DNA of 64,000 nucleotides from Agrobacterium pusense (lineage in GTDB: Bacteria; Pseudomonadota; Alphaproteobacteria; Rhizobiales; Rhizobiaceae), in the NCBI RefSeq assembly GCF_900102105.1, contig NZ_FNBB01000001.1:124001-188000 (forward strand). Reading direction: 5' to 3'. Below the pieces are notes generated by a model. The model was not told the DNA's origin. It saw only the letters and a program-made list of their open reading frames with translations, and searched no databases. The translations under genes were made by a program, and so were the position numbers. Below, in pieces: positions 1 to 7,743 of this stretch. Each line of letters starts with the position of its first letter. Position 1 is the first letter of the stretch.

Positions 1-47
1 GACCCAGCCTCCGCCCACCCCAACAACCCAAAGGGAAAACAACAATA

Positions 48-956
48 ATGGCCCTCTGCACCTACCTGCCGGACCTGCTCTGCAAGTTCCCGGCAATCGA
101 CAACTCCACCATGCGCGTGGCTCGCAAAACCATCGATGACGGGTTTCGCGATATCGTGCGCAATTACGGCGATGCGATCGACGTCGTCGTTCACCCGCTG
201 CAGCTTTTCCTCAATTCCTCGGAGCGTCTGTTCATCCAGACGCCGTGGATCATCACCATGCTGGTCATTCTCGCCATCGTGCATCTGGCCGGACGCAGCT
301 TCAAGATCACAGGCGGCACCGCCATTTCCCTGCTGATGATCGGCGCGGTCGGCCTCTGGCGCGATGCCATGACGACGCTCTCCATCGTCGCCATCGCTAC
401 CCTGATCGCCATCGTCATCGGCCTGCCGCTCGGCATTCTGATGGGTCGTTCCGAACGCCTGCAACGCCTCATCAATCCCGTGCTCGACGTGATGCAGACC
501 CTGCCAAGTTTCGTTTATCTCATCCCCGTGGTGGTGATTTTCGGCATCGGCAAGGTTCCGGGCCTGATAGCAGTGGTGATCTATGCCATTCCACCCGTCA
601 TACGCCTGACCAGCCTCGGCATCCGCCTCGTTGATCGCGAAGTGCTGGAAGCGGCAGACGCCTTCGGCTCCTCCAACGGTCAGAAGCTGTTCAACGTGCA
701 GCTGCCGCTGGCGCTGCCGACCATCATGACCGGCATCAACCAGACCATCATGATGGCGCTCGCCATGGTCGTCGTTGCCTCCATGGTCGGTGTCGGCGGG
801 CTTGGCAAGAATGTGCTGCAGGCCATCAACAACCAGTTCTTCACGGTGGGCTTCCTGAACGGTTTCGCTCTGGTCGCCATCGCCATCATGTTCGACCGGG
901 CGAGCCAGGCTTTCGGCAAGCGCCTGCAGAAATACCGCGAGGTCTCCCATGGCTAA
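48..956 (+). CDS. choW: Choline/betaine ABC transporter permease
   Basis: Inner-membrane permease of a quaternary-amine ABC importer (ProW/OpuAB/ChoW family, MetI-type fold). The 302-residue product has a hydrophilic N-terminus, a first membrane segment near residues 64-80, and further segments near 90-105, 112-130, 150-178, 225-250 and 265-285. The coupling loop that contacts the ATPase begins EAADAFGSS near residue 200. It overlaps the ATPase gene by 8 bases, so the two are translationally coupled. In rhizobia the order is choX-choW-choV, so the binding protein should lie just upstream of the window. Substrate choline rather than proline/betaine is inferred from the rhizobial family. Confidence 0.85.
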   Translation: MALCTYLPDLLCKFPAIDNSTMRVARKTIDDGFRDIVRNYGDAIDVVVHPLQLFLNSSERLFIQTPWIITMLVILAIVHLAGRSFKITGGTAISLLMIGAVGLWRDAMTTLSIVAIATLIAIVIGLPLGILMGRSERLQRLINPVLDVMQTLPSFVYLIPVVVIFGIGKVPGLIAVVIYAIPPVIRLTSLGIRLVDREVLEAADAFGSSNGQKLFNVQLPLALPTIMTGINQTIMMALAMVVVASMVGVGGLGKNVLQAINNQFFTVGFLNGFALVAIAIMFDRASQAFGKRLQKYREVSHG

Positions 957-2058
957 AAGCATCGAAATCAGGAATCTTTACAAGATCTTCGGCAAGCATC
1001 CCGAGAAGTACCTCGAAGCGGTGCGTAAAGGCATGGACAAGGTCGAGCTGAACGACAGGCACAACCACGTTCTCGGCCTCAACAACATCAACATCACCAT
1101 GCCGGGCGGCAAGATCACCGTCGTCATGGGGCTGTCAGGCTCCGGCAAATCGACACTGATCCGCCACATCAACCGGCTGATCGACCCGACCGCCGGCGAA
1201 GTTCTTTATGACGGCGAGGATATCTGCGGCATGAGCGCCTCGGCGCTCAGGCAATTCCGCCGCCACAAGACGGCGATGGTGTTCCAGAAATTCGGCCTTC
1301 TGCCGCATCGCACGGTACTCGAAAACAGCGTCTACGGCCTCGATATCCAGGGCGTACCGCGCAAGCAAAGCGAGGAAAAGGGCCGTTACTGGCTGGAGCG
1401 TGTCGGCCTTGCCGGTTACGAGGATTATTATCCGAACCAGCTTTCCGGCGGCATGCAGCAGCGCGTCGGCCTTGCCCGGGCGCTTGCCAATGACGCCGAT
1501 ATTCTCCTGATGGATGAGGCCTATTCGGCGCTCGATCCGCTCATCCGTGTGGATATGCAGACCATGCTGCTCGATCTGCAACAGGAGCTGAAGAAGACCG
1601 TTGTGTTCATCACCCATGATCTCGACGAGGCTTTGCGGCTTGGCGACCATATCGCCATCCTCAAAGACGGCGAAGTGGTGCAACAGGGCGACGGCCAGAG
1701 CATCATCCTCTCGCCAGCCGATGGTTACGTCACCGACTTCGTGCGCGACGTCAATCGTGGCCGCGTGCTGCAGGCAAACACTGTCATGGAGCCGCTGGAG
1801 AGCAAGCCCGAGGGCATGCCGGTCCCCGAGACCGCAACGCTCGAAACCATCGCCCGCGACATGTCGGAAGCCAACGAAACGACCGCCCATGTGGTGGACG
1901 AGGACGGCAAGCCGGTCGGCAGCATCGGGCTCGATACGCTGGTGGCTGCGATGGTGACGCCCGCGCCGCAGGAAGCGGCGGTGACGGTCGACGTTGAGGA
2001 AAAGGAGCTGGAGGCCGTGCGGCAAGCGGCGGCACCTGCGGCGAAGGAGACGGCGTGA
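949..2058 (+). CDS. choV: Choline/betaine ABC transporter ATP-binding protein
   Basis: ATPase subunit that powers choline uptake with the overlapping permease. Walker A (GLSGSGKST) is at residues 61-69, the signature LSGGMQQRVGLARA near 165 and Walker B ILLMDEAYSALD near 185. The 369-residue length and the region after about residue 275 fit the ProV/OpuAA group, which carries a C-terminal CBS-like regulatory part; that part is degenerate here and ends in an Ala/Glu-rich tail. The ATG lies inside the last codons of choW. Choline specificity is inferred from rhizobial ChoV. Confidence 0.87.
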   Translation: MAKSIEIRNLYKIFGKHPEKYLEAVRKGMDKVELNDRHNHVLGLNNINITMPGGKITVVMGLSGSGKSTLIRHINRLIDPTAGEVLYDGEDICGMSASALRQFRRHKTAMVFQKFGLLPHRTVLENSVYGLDIQGVPRKQSEEKGRYWLERVGLAGYEDYYPNQLSGGMQQRVGLARALANDADILLMDEAYSALDPLIRVDMQTMLLDLQQELKKTVVFITHDLDEALRLGDHIAILKDGEVVQQGDGQSIILSPADGYVTDFVRDVNRGRVLQANTVMEPLESKPEGMPVPETATLETIARDMSEANETTAHVVDEDGKPVGSIGLDTLVAAMVTPAPQEAAVTVDVEEKELEAVRQAAAPAAKETA

Positions 2059-2098
2059 GCCTGTTGGCCGCGCCTCTCTAGCCCGAAAACTATCCGTC

Positions 2099-2181
2099 GT
2101 CATCCTCGCCCTTGAGGCGAGGATCCATGACCCAAGGTCGGCGCGTGGAAAATGGATCCTCGCCTCAAGGGCGAGGATGAC
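2099..2181. repeat. Class B intergenic palindromic element (copy 1)
   Basis: Two exact 30-base inverted arms, 2099-2128 and 2152-2181, are separated by 23 bases. The outer part of each arm (ATCCTCGCC/GGCGAGGAT) also folds on itself. The arrangement resembles the copies at 13079 and 52449, which share the GAGGATGAC end. It lies directly after choV and may act as a 3' transcript hairpin; a mobile palindromic element is the other reading. Confidence 0.8.
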
Positions 2182-2398
2182 GCGGAATGTGAGGAGACCT
2201 ACCGGCATTGATGCCGTCCCGCTTCTTCTTGCGCGTAAAACGGGTGCAATCCCCTTGCTCGTCCACTCTCGATGCCAAAACGAAGCACTACTTCGCCGGC
2301 TGTCAACCCTCGACAGTCGCTGCAGCGCAGCAAGCGCAAGTTTCGGACAAGTCGCCGCCGTTAACCATTCGTTAACTTTTGAACGCGGAATCACCGAC
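2182..2398. other. Gene-free leader of the small unknown gene
   Basis: No convincing ORF starts here. Apart from the CtrA-like box at 2361-2375 nothing specific is visible. An upstream in-frame extension of the following ORF runs through this region and the palindromic element, but its composition and the repeat argue against it being coding. Confidence 0.5.
2361..2375. promoter_or_regulatory. CtrA-like box TTAA-N7-TTAA
   Basis: TTAACCATTCGTTAA fits the alphaproteobacterial CtrA consensus (TTAA, seven bases, TTAA). It lies 24 bases before the ATG at 2399, a position suitable for control of that gene. CtrA binding is inferred from the motif only. Confidence 0.45.
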
Positions 2399-2686
2399 AT
2401 GCAGATCGAAAGCAATATTGGCGGATATAACTATCAGGGTCGCATCCGTGACATCGAAAAAGCTGGCAGCGCCCAAAGCGCGCCGGAGGAGCAGGCGGTA
2501 AAACGCGGCCCCGGCAACCCCACCGTTTCCAGCACCATTCTTTCCCAGTCGCTGGCCAATGTTCTATGGGCCGTAGGCAACGGCAGCGCGCCGGCCTATC
2601 AGGATGCGGCCACCGCCTCCCCCGAGGACAAGGCGGAAGCGCAGGCTGAATGGGTACGCAGCGCCTATTCGGAATATACCGAATAG
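2399..2686 (+). CDS. Small conserved hypothetical protein
   Basis: A 95-residue hydrophilic protein beginning MQIESNIGGYNYQGR and ending SAYSEYTE. No signal peptide, membrane segment or known motif is visible. The ATG at 2399 is chosen because the longer in-frame ORF (from 1994) would run through the end of choV and a palindromic repeat. A CtrA-like box just upstream suggests cell-cycle-linked expression, which is inference. Function unknown. Confidence 0.6.
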   Translation: MQIESNIGGYNYQGRIRDIEKAGSAQSAPEEQAVKRGPGNPTVSSTILSQSLANVLWAVGNGSAPAYQDAATASPEDKAEAQAEWVRSAYSEYTE

Positions 2687-2696
2687 GCGATTCCAA

Positions 2697-3716
2697 TCAG
2701 CCTCTTGCCGGGCTGACTTCCACCGTCACATGCGAGAGTTCATGTATGGCGGCAAGTTTCTGCTTATAAAATGCCGGTGCTTTGGGCGCCTGCGAAAGGA
2801 TCGCCACGATGGCGGCGTGATGCCCCGGCCCCACCTGCCAGACATGCAGATCGGTAATGCGATCCTCTTCCGTTTCCACGCTTTCACGGATTTCCTGCGG
2901 CAGATCCTCAGCCGGCGGCAGCGCGTCAAGCAGGGTTGTCGCCGTGGAGCGGATCAGGCCCCATGACCAGCGGGCAATCACCAGACCGCCAACGATACCC
3001 ATCAACGGATCAAGGAACGACCAGCCGTTCCACTTGCCGAGCAGCAGCGCGACGATTGCCAGAACCGAGGTCAGCGCATCCGCCAGCACATGCAGATAGG
3101 CAGCGCGCAGATTATTGTCCCGGCCGCCCTTTGCGCCGTGCCCGGCATGGTGCCCGGCATGGGACCCGTGATCATGGTGGGCGTGGCTGCCGTGCCCATG
3201 GTGGGCATGTGAGCCGTGGGCATGACCGTGGCCGTGGCCATGATCGTGGTGATGGTCATCCTTCAAAAGCACGGCGCTGAGAAGATTGACGGCAAGGCCG
3301 ATGATGGCGACGAGGATGGCCTGGTTGAAATCGATCTCGACGGGACTGACGAGGCGCATCCCGCTTTCCACGGCAATCAGCAATGCCACCACCGCCAGCA
3401 CGATGGCGCTGGCAAAACCCGCGAGATCGCCGAACTTGCCGGTGCCGAAGGTGAAGCGTGGGTTGCGGGCCTCGCGGCGGGCATAGAGATAAGCGAGTGC
3501 CGAAATCAGCATCGCGCCCGCATGGGTGGACATGTGCCAGCCATCCGCCGTTAGCGCCATGGAGCCGTACCAGTGACCGGCGACGATTTCCGCCACCATC
3601 ATCGCCGCGGTCAGTGCGATGACCATCCAGACGCGCCTTTCATTACGCTCGTGGTTCTGGCCAAGGAAAACATGGTCGTGACCGGCTGCTGCGCGGTATT
3701 CGGATGTCGTCGTCAT
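2697..3716 (-). CDS. dmeF: Cation diffusion facilitator, DmeF-type Co/Ni exporter
   Basis: Inner-membrane proton-driven exporter of divalent metals (CDF family). The 339-residue protein has an N-terminal segment rich in His, six predicted membrane helices, and a cytoplasmic loop (about 155-200) made of repeated HGH, HAHG and HHDHGSH blocks that would bind metal. The ALTADGWHMSTH motif in helix 2 and a matching HVLADALTS in helix 5 are the family transport-site motifs. The short C-terminal domain ends HELSHVTVEVS. It is the second gene after dmeR, with a 20-base gap, and should be derepressed by Co or Ni. The pairing with an RcnR-type repressor supports DmeF over ZitB/CzcD. Confidence 0.88.
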   Translation of the reverse strand: MTTTSEYRAAAGHDHVFLGQNHERNERRVWMVIALTAAMMVAEIVAGHWYGSMALTADGWHMSTHAGAMLISALAYLYARREARNPRFTFGTGKFGDLAGFASAIVLAVVALLIAVESGMRLVSPVEIDFNQAILVAIIGLAVNLLSAVLLKDDHHHDHGHGHGHAHGSHAHHGHGSHAHHDHGSHAGHHAGHGAKGGRDNNLRAAYLHVLADALTSVLAIVALLLGKWNGWSFLDPLMGIVGGLVIARWSWGLIRSTATTLLDALPPAEDLPQEIRESVETEEDRITDLHVWQVGPGHHAAIVAILSQAPKAPAFYKQKLAAIHELSHVTVEVSPARG

Positions 3717-3736
3717 GTCGCTTAATCCTGTCGGTT

Positions 3737-4009
3737 TTACCGGATGTAGGTCTTCAGCACCTGGGCCAGCTCTTCCGCCGCCCGCGCCCGTTCGTCTTCA
3801 TTTTCGGCATGCACCACGTGCTCGTGCAGATGCTCCTGCATTACCTCCCCCGTCAGGCCCGAAAGCGCGCCGCGTACCGAAGCGAGCAGCTGCAGCACCT
3901 CGCCGCAGGGCTTGGCATCATCGAGCGCACGTTCGACCGCTTCCATCTGCCCTTTCAGGCGGCGGATGCGGGCGAGAAGCTTTTCCTTGTTGCGGATGGT
4001 ATGGGACAT
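3737..4009 (-). CDS. dmeR: RcnR/CsoR-family metal-sensing repressor
   Basis: All-helical repressor of the RcnR/FrmR/CsoR family, 90 residues from the chosen start. With that start the RcnR metal ligands fall in the standard places: His3, Cys35, His60 and His64, the set that senses Ni/Co in RcnR. A second ATG four codons upstream (4021) lies inside the operator and is less well placed; the chosen start has a GAGG eight bases upstream. It is the first gene of dmeR-dmeF. Autoregulation through the palindrome at 4020-4045 is expected. Confidence 0.88.
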   Translation of the reverse strand: MSHTIRNKEKLLARIRRLKGQMEAVERALDDAKPCGEVLQLLASVRGALSGLTGEVMQEHLHEHVVHAENEDERARAAEELAQVLKTYIR

Positions 4010-4019
4010 GGCCGACCTC

Positions 4020-4045
4020 ATATACTATAGGGGGGTATAGTATAT
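4020..4045. promoter_or_regulatory. DmeR operator
   Basis: Perfect inverted repeat: ATATACTATA, six G, TATAGTATAT. An AT-rich dyad split by a G6 (or C6) tract is the known operator form for RcnR/DmeR regulators in enterics and rhizobia. It lies 11 bases upstream of dmeR and should repress dmeRF when no Co or Ni is bound. Confidence 0.88.
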
Positions 4046-4138
4046 TTCCCATGTTTTTTGCGCAAGTCGTGTGAGACGCAATCCTCGCGAATGTTTCGGG
4101 CATTAAAAAACACCCATCAGAACTTAGGGGACTCAGTC

Positions 4139-4486
4139 ATGACGACTATTGCAGCAACCAGCAGCATCAATTTCACCTCTCCTGCCCGGAGCATCGAGCC
4201 GGCGCGGAGCAGGGAGACACAGTCCACCACCGAGGCTTTGCAGGAGCTGACGCGGGCGGCCCATCGCGCCATTTCGGTGGCCGGCAATGTCGCCACGTCC
4301 GTGGCACCGCTCGCCAGCGCTTCCGCGAGCCTGGCTGCGGCCCTCTGGAACATGGATAGCGGTGCCTCCGCCGCAACCGGCGTCAACGCTGATGTGGCCG
4401 CCTCCACACAGCCCGATATGGCAAGCCTCGAATCGCAGGTTCTGAAGGCGCTTGCCCAGGCACTCGGCGTGGAGGACGCTGCCTGA
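4139..4486 (+). CDS. Hypothetical Ala/Ser-rich protein
   Basis: A 115-residue protein beginning MTTIAATSSINFTS. The middle (about 35-80) is an Ala/Ser/Val-rich amphipathic stretch, and the C-terminus SLESQVLKALAQALGVEDA looks helical. It has no clear signal peptide and no motif I recognise. The ATG at 4139 follows an AGGGG; the longer ORF start at 4058 lacks a binding site. It sits between the dmeRF operator and the MerR gene. Confidence 0.55.
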   Translation: MTTIAATSSINFTSPARSIEPARSRETQSTTEALQELTRAAHRAISVAGNVATSVAPLASASASLAAALWNMDSGASAATGVNADVAASTQPDMASLESQVLKALAQALGVEDAA

Positions 4487-4511
4487 CCCCATTGAACAAC
4501 GGGCCGAAAGG

Positions 4512-4538
4512 CCATATCTCTAGAGACTGGAGATATGG
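4512..4538. promoter_or_regulatory. MerR-type dyad upstream of zntR
   Basis: Near-perfect 27-base dyad: 12-base arms around AGA, one mismatch, core CTCTAG-AGA-CTGGAG. The half-site CTCTAG also appears in the zntA promoter at 41686. No good -35/-10 pair with a 19-base spacer flanks it, so autoregulation is a guess. Confidence 0.55.
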
Positions 4539-4546
4539 AGAAAGCC

Positions 4547-4960
4547 ATGCTGTCCATCGGTGAACTGTCCAAACGCACCGGCGTCAAGGTGCCCACGATC
4601 CGCTATTACGAGCAGATGGGCCTCATCCGCGAGGCGGATCGATCGGAGGGCAATCAACGCCGCTACGAAAAATCCGATCTCGAACGGCTGGCCTTCATCC
4701 GCCACGCGCGCGATCTCGGCCTGAACATAGACGCCATTCGCGAGTTGATCGCGCTCAGCCAGCACCGGGAAATGCCGTGCGAGGGTGCAGACCGCATCGC
4801 CGCCGAACATCTTGCCGATGTGCGGGAAAAAATCGCCAGCCTGAAGAAGCTGGAACACGAGCTGGAGCGGATCGTCTCCCATTGCCACGGCCATTCCATC
4901 GAGGATTGTTATGTCATCCGCGCGCTTTCCGATCATGGCATGTGCGAGGGGGAGCATTGA
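4547..4960 (+). CDS. zntR: MerR-family zinc/cadmium-responsive regulator, ZntR-like
   Basis: MerR activator, 137 residues from MLSIGELSKRTGV. The N-terminal winged helix ends in TIRYYEQMGLI; a long dimerisation helix (about 80-110) follows. Cys78, Cys113, His116 and Cys121 align with the ZntR zinc ligands (Cys79, Cys114/115, His119, Cys124), which favours Zn/Cd/Pb sensing over CueR-type copper sensing. The ATG at 4547 has GGAG six bases upstream; an ATG four codons earlier lies in the dyad. No metal transporter adjoins it; the likely target is the ATPase at 41741, whose promoter has the same half-site. Confidence 0.8.
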   Translation: MLSIGELSKRTGVKVPTIRYYEQMGLIREADRSEGNQRRYEKSDLERLAFIRHARDLGLNIDAIRELIALSQHREMPCEGADRIAAEHLADVREKIASLKKLEHELERIVSHCHGHSIEDCYVIRALSDHGMCEGEH

Positions 4961-5036
4961 GCCGAAAAGAGGCTGACATTCGAATGTCACCTGTACCCGA
5001 TAATCGCCTCTTGCCCGCCTGAAAAAAGGACGTCAG

Positions 5037-5984
5037 ATGGCCGAGCTCCTCCCTGAAATCACGCCATCAGACACGATTTTCCTTGATGTTTCCGAGGGCC
5101 ATCGGCTGCACGTGACGATTGCCGGCAATCCGGCGGGGCGACCTGCAATCCTGCTGCATGGAGGGCCTGGTTCAGGATTGTCATCGACAGCGCGACGCTA
5201 TTTCGATCCTGCCATTTTCCGCATCGTCCAGTTCGACCAGCGCGGCTGCGGTCAAAGCACGCCAAACGCCGCTAATAGTCTTGAGCATAACACCACGCAT
5301 CATCTGATCGATGACATTGAGGCCATTCGCTGTGCCCTCGCGGTGGAAGACTGGCTGATCTACGGCAGTTCATGGGGCTCCACGCTGGCCCTCGCTTACG
5401 CACAGCGCCATGCAGACCATGTTCGCGGCATGGTTCTGGCCGGCGTCACCACCACCCGGCAGAGGGAAATCGACTGGCTGTACAGGGGGCTGGCAATGTT
5501 TCTGCCGCAGCAGTGGCAGCGTTTCATCGCCGCGATCCCCGATGACGTGTCCAGGCAAGATCCGGTCGGCGCCTATCGCCAGCTTCTGAATGATCCCGAT
5601 CCCGCCGTGCGCGCAAAGGCCGCCCTAGAGTGGCACCTGTGGGAGGCGGGCTCGATCAGCGCGGAGGGCATTTCGGCCTTTCCGGAGAAATGGCGCGACA
5701 GCGCGTATATTCTCGCCCGCGCCCGCCTCTGCGCCCATTATTTCCACCATGCGGCCTGGCTGGATGATGGCGCGCTCCTGCGCAATGCCGGAGACCTCGC
5801 CGGTATTTCCGGGATACTCATTCAGGGCATGCGCGACTTGCAGGGGCCGCCCGTCACCGCTTTCGAACTTGCCGAGGCGTGGCCGGGAAGCGAGCTTGTT
5901 ACCATCGATGGCGCTGGCCATTCGACGGGCGATGCGGGCATGGAAGACGCAATCCTGTCGGCAATCGCGCGATTTGCGAATTGA
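5037..5984 (+). CDS. pip: Proline iminopeptidase
   Basis: Alpha/beta hydrolase of peptidase family S33 that removes N-terminal proline from peptides in the cytoplasm. Oxyanion-hole motif HGGPG is at residues 41-45, FDQRGCGQS at 66-74, the nucleophile elbow GSSWGS (Ser112) and the His-bearing DGAGHST near 295. The length of 315 matches bacterial Pip, and there is no signal peptide. It stands alone between the zntR region and a terminator-like hairpin. Confidence 0.88.
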   Translation: MAELLPEITPSDTIFLDVSEGHRLHVTIAGNPAGRPAILLHGGPGSGLSSTARRYFDPAIFRIVQFDQRGCGQSTPNAANSLEHNTTHHLIDDIEAIRCALAVEDWLIYGSSWGSTLALAYAQRHADHVRGMVLAGVTTTRQREIDWLYRGLAMFLPQQWQRFIAAIPDDVSRQDPVGAYRQLLNDPDPAVRAKAALEWHLWEAGSISAEGISAFPEKWRDSAYILARARLCAHYFHHAAWLDDGALLRNAGDLAGISGILIQGMRDLQGPPVTAFELAEAWPGSELVTIDGAGHSTGDAGMEDAILSAIARFAN

Positions 5985-6103
5985 CCCGCTTGACAGACGG
6001 CGGATTCGGGCGCATTTCATTTTCCATGATAAACGAACGCGCACCCAACTCCTGCTCGTATTTTTGGGCCTTCCTCTAAGGGCGGCTCGACAGATCATAT
6101 TGT

Positions 6104-6136
6104 CAACAAGCCGCCGTCAGGCGGCTTTGTTGTTTT
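6104..6136 (+). terminator. Rho-independent terminator after pip
   Basis: Stem of about 12 base pairs (CAACAAGCCGCC with GGCGGCTTTGTTG, one bulge), loop GTCA, followed by TTTTC. It ends about 150 bases after pip and 43 before the GNAT gene. Confidence 0.7.
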
Positions 6137-6178
6137 CAAACGTCCTGACGGCACCGATAAGACCAAAGGACCGAAAAA

Positions 6179-6667
6179 ATGACCGAAGATAGCTCCCTGA
6201 CACTGGAAAGACCGCCCGTCGTCATCATCCGTGGCGCGCGCAAGACGGATCTGCCCGAACTCAACGAGATGATCACGCTGCTGGCCTCCTACCACGGCGA
6301 TGCGGCGGCGATCACGCCGGCGAAACTGGAGCGCGACCTGTTCGGCCCGCTGCCCTGGGTGCACGGTCTCGTGGCCGAGGCCGATGGCGCGTTGATCGGT
6401 TACGCCCTGCTTCTGCCGCTCTACAGGGCGCAGGAGGGCCGCCGCGGGCTCGAACTGCATCATCTCTTCGTGCGCGACGGCCATCGTGGCCATGGCACCG
6501 GCCAGCATCTGGTTTCCCGGGCCCGCGATATCGCCAAGCGTCTCGGCTGCGACTATCTTTCCGTCAGTGCCACGACCGGCAATGTGGCGGCGCATCGTTT
6601 CTACGAAAACATGGATTTCGCGCCCCGCCCGGTGACCGGCATGCGCTATATGCAGTCCATCGCCTGA
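6179..6667 (+). CDS. GNAT-family N-acetyltransferase
   Basis: A 162-residue acetyl-CoA-dependent N-acetyltransferase. The core fold is visible: LEGH-type strand ELHHLFVRDGHRGHGTGQHLV (about 98-118) holds the acetyl-CoA motif R-G-H-G-T-G, followed by NVAAHRFYENMDFAPRP, a typical motif B. It resembles diamine/aminoglycoside-like GNATs in layout, but the substrate is not predictable. The next gene follows after 21 bases, so the two may be co-transcribed. Confidence 0.8.
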   Translation: MTEDSSLTLERPPVVIIRGARKTDLPELNEMITLLASYHGDAAAITPAKLERDLFGPLPWVHGLVAEADGALIGYALLLPLYRAQEGRRGLELHHLFVRDGHRGHGTGQHLVSRARDIAKRLGCDYLSVSATTGNVAAHRFYENMDFAPRPVTGMRYMQSIA

Positions 6668-6688
6668 TTAAAAAACACGGAGACGACC

Positions 6689-7255
6689 ATGACACGGATC
6701 GCCATTGCGCTCGCCCAGGATTTTGCGGACTGGGAGCCGGCACTGCTTGCCGCCGCGGCGCGCAGCTATCTCGGTGTCGAAATCGTCTATGCCACGCCGG
6801 ACGGACGGCCGGTAACCTCCATGGGCGGGCTGAAGGTGACGCCGGATACATCCTATGACGCGCTCGATGCCGTTGACATCGATGCGCTGGTCATTCCCGG
6901 AGGCCTGAGCTGGGAAAAGGGAACAGCTGCCGATCTCGGCGAACTGGTGCGCCGGTTTCGCGAGAAGAACCGACTGGTGGCCGGCATCTGCGCGGCGGCA
7001 AGTGCGCTGGCAGGCACGGGCGTTCTGAACGCCGTTGCCCATACCGGCAATTCGCTGGCTTCGCACAGGGCCTATTCGGCGTATAGCGGCGAGACGCTTT
7101 ACCGCGACCAGCCGAAAGCGGTCAACGATGGCGGCATCATTACCGCGGCCGGCAGCGCGCCGGTCAGTTTCGCGGTGGAAATTCTGAAAAGCCTCGGCCT
7201 CTTTGGTCCGGAAGCCGAGGCCGAACTTCAGGTTTTTGCGGCGGAGCATCGCTGA
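6689..7255 (+). CDS. DJ-1/PfpI-family protein
   Basis: A 188-residue single-domain DJ-1/ThiJ/PfpI protein. The conserved nucleophile elbow is AGICAAASAL with Cys101, and acidic Glu16 lies in the position that contacts this cysteine in the family. VIPGG (68-72) is the strand before the elbow helix. Members act as glyoxalase III/deglycase-like enzymes, chaperones or peptidase relatives; which one is not decided by sequence alone. It follows the GNAT gene closely. Confidence 0.82.
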   Translation: MTRIAIALAQDFADWEPALLAAAARSYLGVEIVYATPDGRPVTSMGGLKVTPDTSYDALDAVDIDALVIPGGLSWEKGTAADLGELVRRFREKNRLVAGICAAASALAGTGVLNAVAHTGNSLASHRAYSAYSGETLYRDQPKAVNDGGIITAAGSAPVSFAVEILKSLGLFGPEAEAELQVFAAEHR

Positions 7256-7293
7256 GGCATAGCCGCCTCGGTTGTTCGCGCTCCCCTACTCCC

Positions 7294-7407
7294 CGTCATT
7301 CCGGCCTTGAGCCGGAATCCAGCCGACGCGCATCTGCGCGGCGAGATGACTTCTTTCAGCCCAAGGACTTGGGCTGGATGGATTTCGGCTCAGGGCCGGG
7401 ATGACGG
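7294..7407 (+). repeat. Class A palindromic element (copy 1)
   Basis: About 114 bases with an outer hairpin (ATTCCGG/CCGGAAT), a middle stem (GCGCA/TGCGC) and an inner stem AGCCCAAG-GA-CTTGGGCT, closed by GATGACGG. It lies between two convergent genes. It resembles the rhizobial RIME family in size and in its mosaic of palindromes. Confidence 0.82.
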
Positions 7408-7425
7408 AGGTGAGAACAGCGATGA

Positions 7426-7740
7426 TTATCGCTGATCCAGCACCCGGCACACACGTGCTGCGTGATCGCCGCCCTCCCCGGCAATCGCCCGGCGAATATC
7501 GCGGCTGTTCAGATGCAGGCTGCGGCCGGCGGGTAAATTTGCACGTTTGATCTTGGCGAGTGCCGCCGCCACAAAGGCGGCCTGATGGTGTTGGAAAAAG
7601 GCGAGAGCCGCCTCATCCGCCGGGCTCGGGCCCAGTACCGCCTTGAAAGCGAGACGATGCACGGCGCAGTAAGCGCCGTGACCGGGAACTGCAAAACGCA
7701 GCGCATCGAGTTCCTCACTCCAATCCGCTGCGTCCTCCAT
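7426..7740 (-). CDS. Hypothetical protein, third gene of the cbt operon
   Basis: A 104-residue soluble protein with no signal peptide or membrane segment. It contains one GHGAYCAVH stretch (His, Cys and His within about nine residues) and a basic AKIKRANLP region. Its start is only three bases after the cbtA stop, so it should share the cobalamin riboswitch and the cobalt context. I do not recognise the family. A metal- or corrinoid-related role is suggested only by position. Confidence 0.6.
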   Translation of the reverse strand: MEDAADWSEELDALRFAVPGHGAYCAVHRLAFKAVLGPSPADEAALAFFQHHQAAFVAAALAKIKRANLPAGRSLHLNSRDIRRAIAGEGGDHAARVCRVLDQR

Positions 7741-7743
7741 GAC

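Noticed and set aside
1135-2415. A 426-codon minus-strand ORF across choV and the class B element.
   Set aside because: Antisense to choV and runs through an inverted repeat; no known domain.
3170-3260. Short repeats in the dmeF gene that might suggest a CRISPR-like or satellite array.
   Set aside because: They are codons of the His/Gly-rich metal loop; frame is kept and no regular spacer exists. The same holds for the His-rich region of zntA at about 42330-42530.
4058-4138. Upstream extension of the small gene at 4139.
   Set aside because: It has no ribosome-binding site, and its translation shows no coding character; AGGGG precedes the ATG at 4139.
7294-7407. Palindromic elements as insertion sequences.
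   Set aside because: They are about 115 bases, encode no transposase and show no clear target duplication; they fit small palindromic elements better.
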